Source: Marinovum sp048263515 (GTDB lineage Bacteria > Pseudomonadota > Alphaproteobacteria > Rhodobacterales > Rhodobacteraceae). Taken from it: a stretch of DNA of 64,000 nt. Below the pieces are notes generated by a model. That model ran no database searches and was not told the origin of the DNA. It worked only from the letters and a program-made list of their open reading frames with translations. Of this stretch, positions 61,723 to 64,000 are shown piece after piece. Position 1 is the stretch's first letter; the number at the start of each line of letters is the position of its first letter. Where the stretch lies: the NCBI RefSeq assembly GCF_048263515.1, contig NZ_JBLXEC010000012.1, forward strand, positions 1-64,000. The letters are read 5' to 3'. The translations under genes and the position numbers were made by a program.

Positions 61723-62676
61723 TCAGCGGTCCTTCGGATCAAGCGCGTCGCGCAAACCATCGCCGACAAAGAAGAAGCCGAACAGCGAGACGACAAAGAA
61801 AGCGAGTGGTATCAACAACATCCAAAGTCCCTGGCGCATCTGGTCGGCGCCTTCGTTGATCAGCGCCCCCCAGGAGGTCAGCGGCTCCTGCACGCCGAGC
61901 CCGAGGAAGGAGATGAAGCTTTCGTAGATGATCATCGAGGGCACCAGCAGCGTCGCATAGACGATCACCACGCCCAGCAGGTTGGGCACGATATGGCGCA
62001 GGATGATGCGGAAAGGGTGCACGCCGGTGGCGATGGCGGCTTCGATGAAGTCGCGCCCGCGCAAGCTCAGCGTCTGACCGCGGGCAATCCGCGCCATGTC
62101 GAGCCATGATATCAGACCGATGCCGATGAAGAGCATCAGGATCGACCGGCCGAACACCACCAGCAGCAGGATCAGCACGAACATGTAAGGCACCGACATC
62201 AGCACATCGACGATGCGCATCATGACGTTGTCGAGCCTGCCGCCGAAATAGCCCGAGACCGCGCCGTAGATCGTGCCCACGAGCACCGCGATCAGCGCGC
62301 CGACGACGCCGACCATCAGGCTGATCTGGGTGCCCTGAACGGTGCGGGCAAAGAGATCACGGGCCTGGGCATCGGTGCCGAACCAATGGCCGGTCTCGGA
62401 ACAGGGCGGGATCTCGTTGTCAGGACCCGACAGGAAACAGGGCCCGCCGGCGTCATCGACCTTGCCGAGGATCGACCAGTTGATTTCCTCGATGGAATGC
62501 TGCGCCACGAAGGGGCCGAAGATCGCAAAGGCAGCCACGAGGCTCAGCACGATCAGCCCGCCAACGGCGGCGCGGTTGCGGAAGAAACGGGCGCGGGCAT
62601 CGGCCCAGAGCGAGCGGGGCGGCCCCATGGGGGCCGCGGCGGCCAGTGCCGCCGATTGGGATCTGGAGACTACCAT
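61723..62676 (-). CDS. oppC: Peptide ABC transporter permease (OppC/DppC-like)
   Basis: This 317-residue permease has the N-terminal OppC segment and six transmembrane helices; the EAA loop reads MARIARGQTLSLRGRDFIEAA, placing it in the BPD type 1 family. A periplasmic loop containing GTDAQARDLFARTVQG is typical of OppC. It lies between oppB and oppD. Confidence 0.9.
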   Translation of the reverse strand: MVVSRSQSAALAAAAPMGPPRSLWADARARFFRNRAAVGGLIVLSLVAAFAIFGPFVAQHSIEEINWSILGKVDDAGGPCFLSGPDNEIPPCSETGHWFGTDAQARDLFARTVQGTQISLMVGVVGALIAVLVGTIYGAVSGYFGGRLDNVMMRIVDVLMSVPYMFVLILLLVVFGRSILMLFIGIGLISWLDMARIARGQTLSLRGRDFIEAAIATGVHPFRIILRHIVPNLLGVVIVYATLLVPSMIIYESFISFLGLGVQEPLTSWGALINEGADQMRQGLWMLLIPLAFFVVSLFGFFFVGDGLRDALDPKDR

Positions 62677-62680
62677 TGCG

Positions 62681-63604
62681 TCAGTACCGGATCTTGGGGT
62701 CGATCCACGCGTAGAGGATATCGACCAGCAGGTTGAACAGAATGGTGAGCGCGCCCAAGAGCACCGTGATCCCCATCATCACGCCGTAATCGCGGTTCAG
62801 CGCCGAGGCGACAAAGAATTGGCCGATGCCGCCGGTGGAGAAATAGAGATCGATCACCACCGAACCGGTGATCATGCCGACAAAGGCGGGTCCAAGGTAG
62901 GAGATCACCGGCAAGAGCGCCGGCTTCAGCGCATGGCGCAGCACGATGGTGCGGCCCGGCAGGCCCTTGGCGCGGGCGGTTCGGATGAAGTTCGAGGTCA
63001 TCACTTCGAGCATCGAGGCCCGGGCGATCCGCGCGATCGAGGCCATGAACGAGGTCGAGAGCGCGATCACCGGCATGATCAGGTATTCGATCTGGCCGCC
63101 TTGCCAGCCGCCACCGGGCAACCAGCCCAGCCAGACGGTGAAGATCAGCACAAGGATCGGCGCCATCACGAAGTTCGGCAGCACCTGAGCGCCGATCGAG
63201 ATGCCGACGGCGAAATAGTCGAGCCAGGTGTTCTGCCGGATCGCCGCGACGATGCCCAGCGTGCCACCGACGACGACGGCGACGATGAAGCTCCAGAAGC
63301 CATAGGTCAGCGTGACCGGAAACCCCTGTTCGATCAGGTCGTTGACGTCCTGGTCGCGGTACTGGAACGAGGGGCCGAAGTCGAACTGGGTGACGATGTT
63401 CCAGATGTAGGTGCCGATCTGGGCGATGAAGGGCCGGTCGAGGCCGTATTCGCGTTCGAGGTTGGCCAGCACCGCCGGCGGCACCCCGCGATCAGAGGCA
63501 AAGGGGCTGCCCGGCGCGGTGTACATCAGGACGAAGGTGAGCACGATCAGGATCAACAGGACCGGGATCGCGAACAGCAGTCGGCGAAGGATGAATGCTA
63601 TCAT
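62681..63604 (-). CDS. oppB: Peptide ABC transporter permease (OppB/DppB-like)
   Basis: This 307-residue permease starts MIAFILRRLLFAIPVLLILI, the classic OppB first helix, and has the EAA region with ARIARASMLEVMTSNFIRTA. Six helices are visible. It is four bases before oppC and follows the binding-protein gene by about 50 bp. Confidence 0.92.
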   Translation of the reverse strand: MIAFILRRLLFAIPVLLILIVLTFVLMYTAPGSPFASDRGVPPAVLANLEREYGLDRPFIAQIGTYIWNIVTQFDFGPSFQYRDQDVNDLIEQGFPVTLTYGFWSFIVAVVVGGTLGIVAAIRQNTWLDYFAVGISIGAQVLPNFVMAPILVLIFTVWLGWLPGGGWQGGQIEYLIMPVIALSTSFMASIARIARASMLEVMTSNFIRTARAKGLPGRTIVLRHALKPALLPVISYLGPAFVGMITGSVVIDLYFSTGGIGQFFVASALNRDYGVMMGITVLLGALTILFNLLVDILYAWIDPKIRY

Positions 63605-63657
63605 GGGATGCAGGGTGCGCCGGGGCGGGCTGGATCAGCCGCCCCGGCGCCCGCCCG

Positions 63658-64000
63658 TTACTCGGCCGCGACGCGATAGAGATCGCGCACGTACCAGTTG
63701 TTCTCGGCGTTCTCCATCGGCCAGTTCCTGACCTCCGGGTTCAGCACGAAGTTCTGGGTGTAGTGGTAGATCGGGATGATCGCCATGTCGCGGGCGAGCA
63801 CCTCTTCCGCCTTGGTGTAAAGCGGCTGCGGATCATCGGCCTTGGCGGCCTCGTCGAGCAGCTTGTCGAACTCTTCCGAGACGTATTTGCCGTCATTGTT
63901 GGCATTGTTCGAGGTCAGCAGGTCGAGGAAGGTCGAGGCCTCGTTGTAATCCGCACACCAGGCCGACCGCGCCAGATCGAACTGCTGGTTGCCACGGATG
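63658..64000 (-). CDS. oppA: Peptide ABC transporter substrate-binding protein, C-terminal part
   Basis: Only the last 113 codons are inside the window; the gene runs off the right edge. The frame reads RSAWCADYNEASTFLDLLTS, YVSEEFDKLLDEAAK and AIIPIYHYTQNFVLNP, ending LYRVAAE. The WCADYN segment is diagnostic of OppA-type periplasmic binding proteins. It is the first gene of the opp operon. Confidence 0.85.
   Translation of the reverse strand, partial: IRGNQQFDLARSAWCADYNEASTFLDLLTSNNANNDGKYVSEEFDKLLDEAAKADDPQPLYTKAEEVLARDMAIIPIYHYTQNFVLNPEVRNWPMENAENNWYVRDLYRVAAE

Overview
The window is about 64 kb of high-GC (roughly 65%) bacterial chromosome. It most likely comes from a marine alphaproteobacterium of the Rhodobacteraceae/Roseobacter group. 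The reasons are the ChpT phosphotransferase of the CtrA pathway, ribosomal protein L21 with a helix-hairpin-helix tail, the ornithine-lipid pair OlsB/OlsA, heme A synthase of the alphaproteobacterial type, the DUF177-L32-PlsX-FabH-IHF-MerR gene order, and dispersed GC-rich palindromes at gene ends that I associate with this group. This placement is by gene content only; no tree was computed.

Layout. 1-2500 is an accessory patch. It has a probable IS21-family end, a hypothetical gene with 12-residue repeats whose stop codon may be supplied by that IS end, a PemK/MazF-like gene with an unknown partner, a 36-residue membrane peptide and several perfect hairpins. It abuts the 3' end of tRNA-Ser(CGA). 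2.8-9.3 kb holds the ribosomal/GTPase/proline block (rplU, rpmA, GNAT, obgE, proB, proA). 9.4-16.7 kb has chpT, DUF3553, olsB-olsA, a ThiE-like gene, a TfoX-domain gene, a TrmJ-like methyltransferase, ctaA and an M32 carboxypeptidase. 17-23.5 kb has a DoxX gene under a hairpin that buries its ribosome binding site, gyrA, usg, a YSC84-like lipoprotein, hemB and a membrane protein. 23.5-32.5 kb has mfd, a 206-bp tandem repeat, a DUF502 gene, psuK-psuG, a HupE/UreJ-like gene and xth.

32.5-35.1 kb is the most unusual locus. An AT-rich control region carries a 14-bp palindrome and two perfect DnaA-box 9-mers in inverted orientation. It is followed by a 57-residue acidic peptide ending in a twice-repeated GD-x-V-x-x-MMCVS motif, two small hairpins, a 365-residue protein of unknown function and a translationally linked EamA-type exporter. 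The arrangement resembles a precursor peptide, partner and exporter cassette.

35.1-44.3 kb has erpA, a dGTPase-like gene, argS, a SPOR protein, nagZ, scpA-scpB, a DCD-type dCTP deaminase and tRNA-Pro(GGG). 44.4-49.9 kb is the MerR-like, ihfA, fabH, plsX, rpmF, DUF177 block with bamE divergent. 50-54 kb has a second OlsB-like acyltransferase, an ABC-F ATPase and a histone-deacetylase-family gene whose 3' end overlaps tRNA-Gly(CCC). At 54.0-54.8 kb an outer-membrane beta-barrel gene is split by an amber codon in its signal peptide. 55-59.7 kb has a RACo/RamA-like ferredoxin-ASKHA protein, a CaiB/BaiF CoA-transferase and an aminotransferase. 59.7-64.0 kb is a peptide ABC transporter operon (oppB, oppC, oppD, oppF), with the end of its binding protein cut by the window edge.

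Most genes are housekeeping and look intact. Function assignments come from recognised motifs and gene order, not from database searches.
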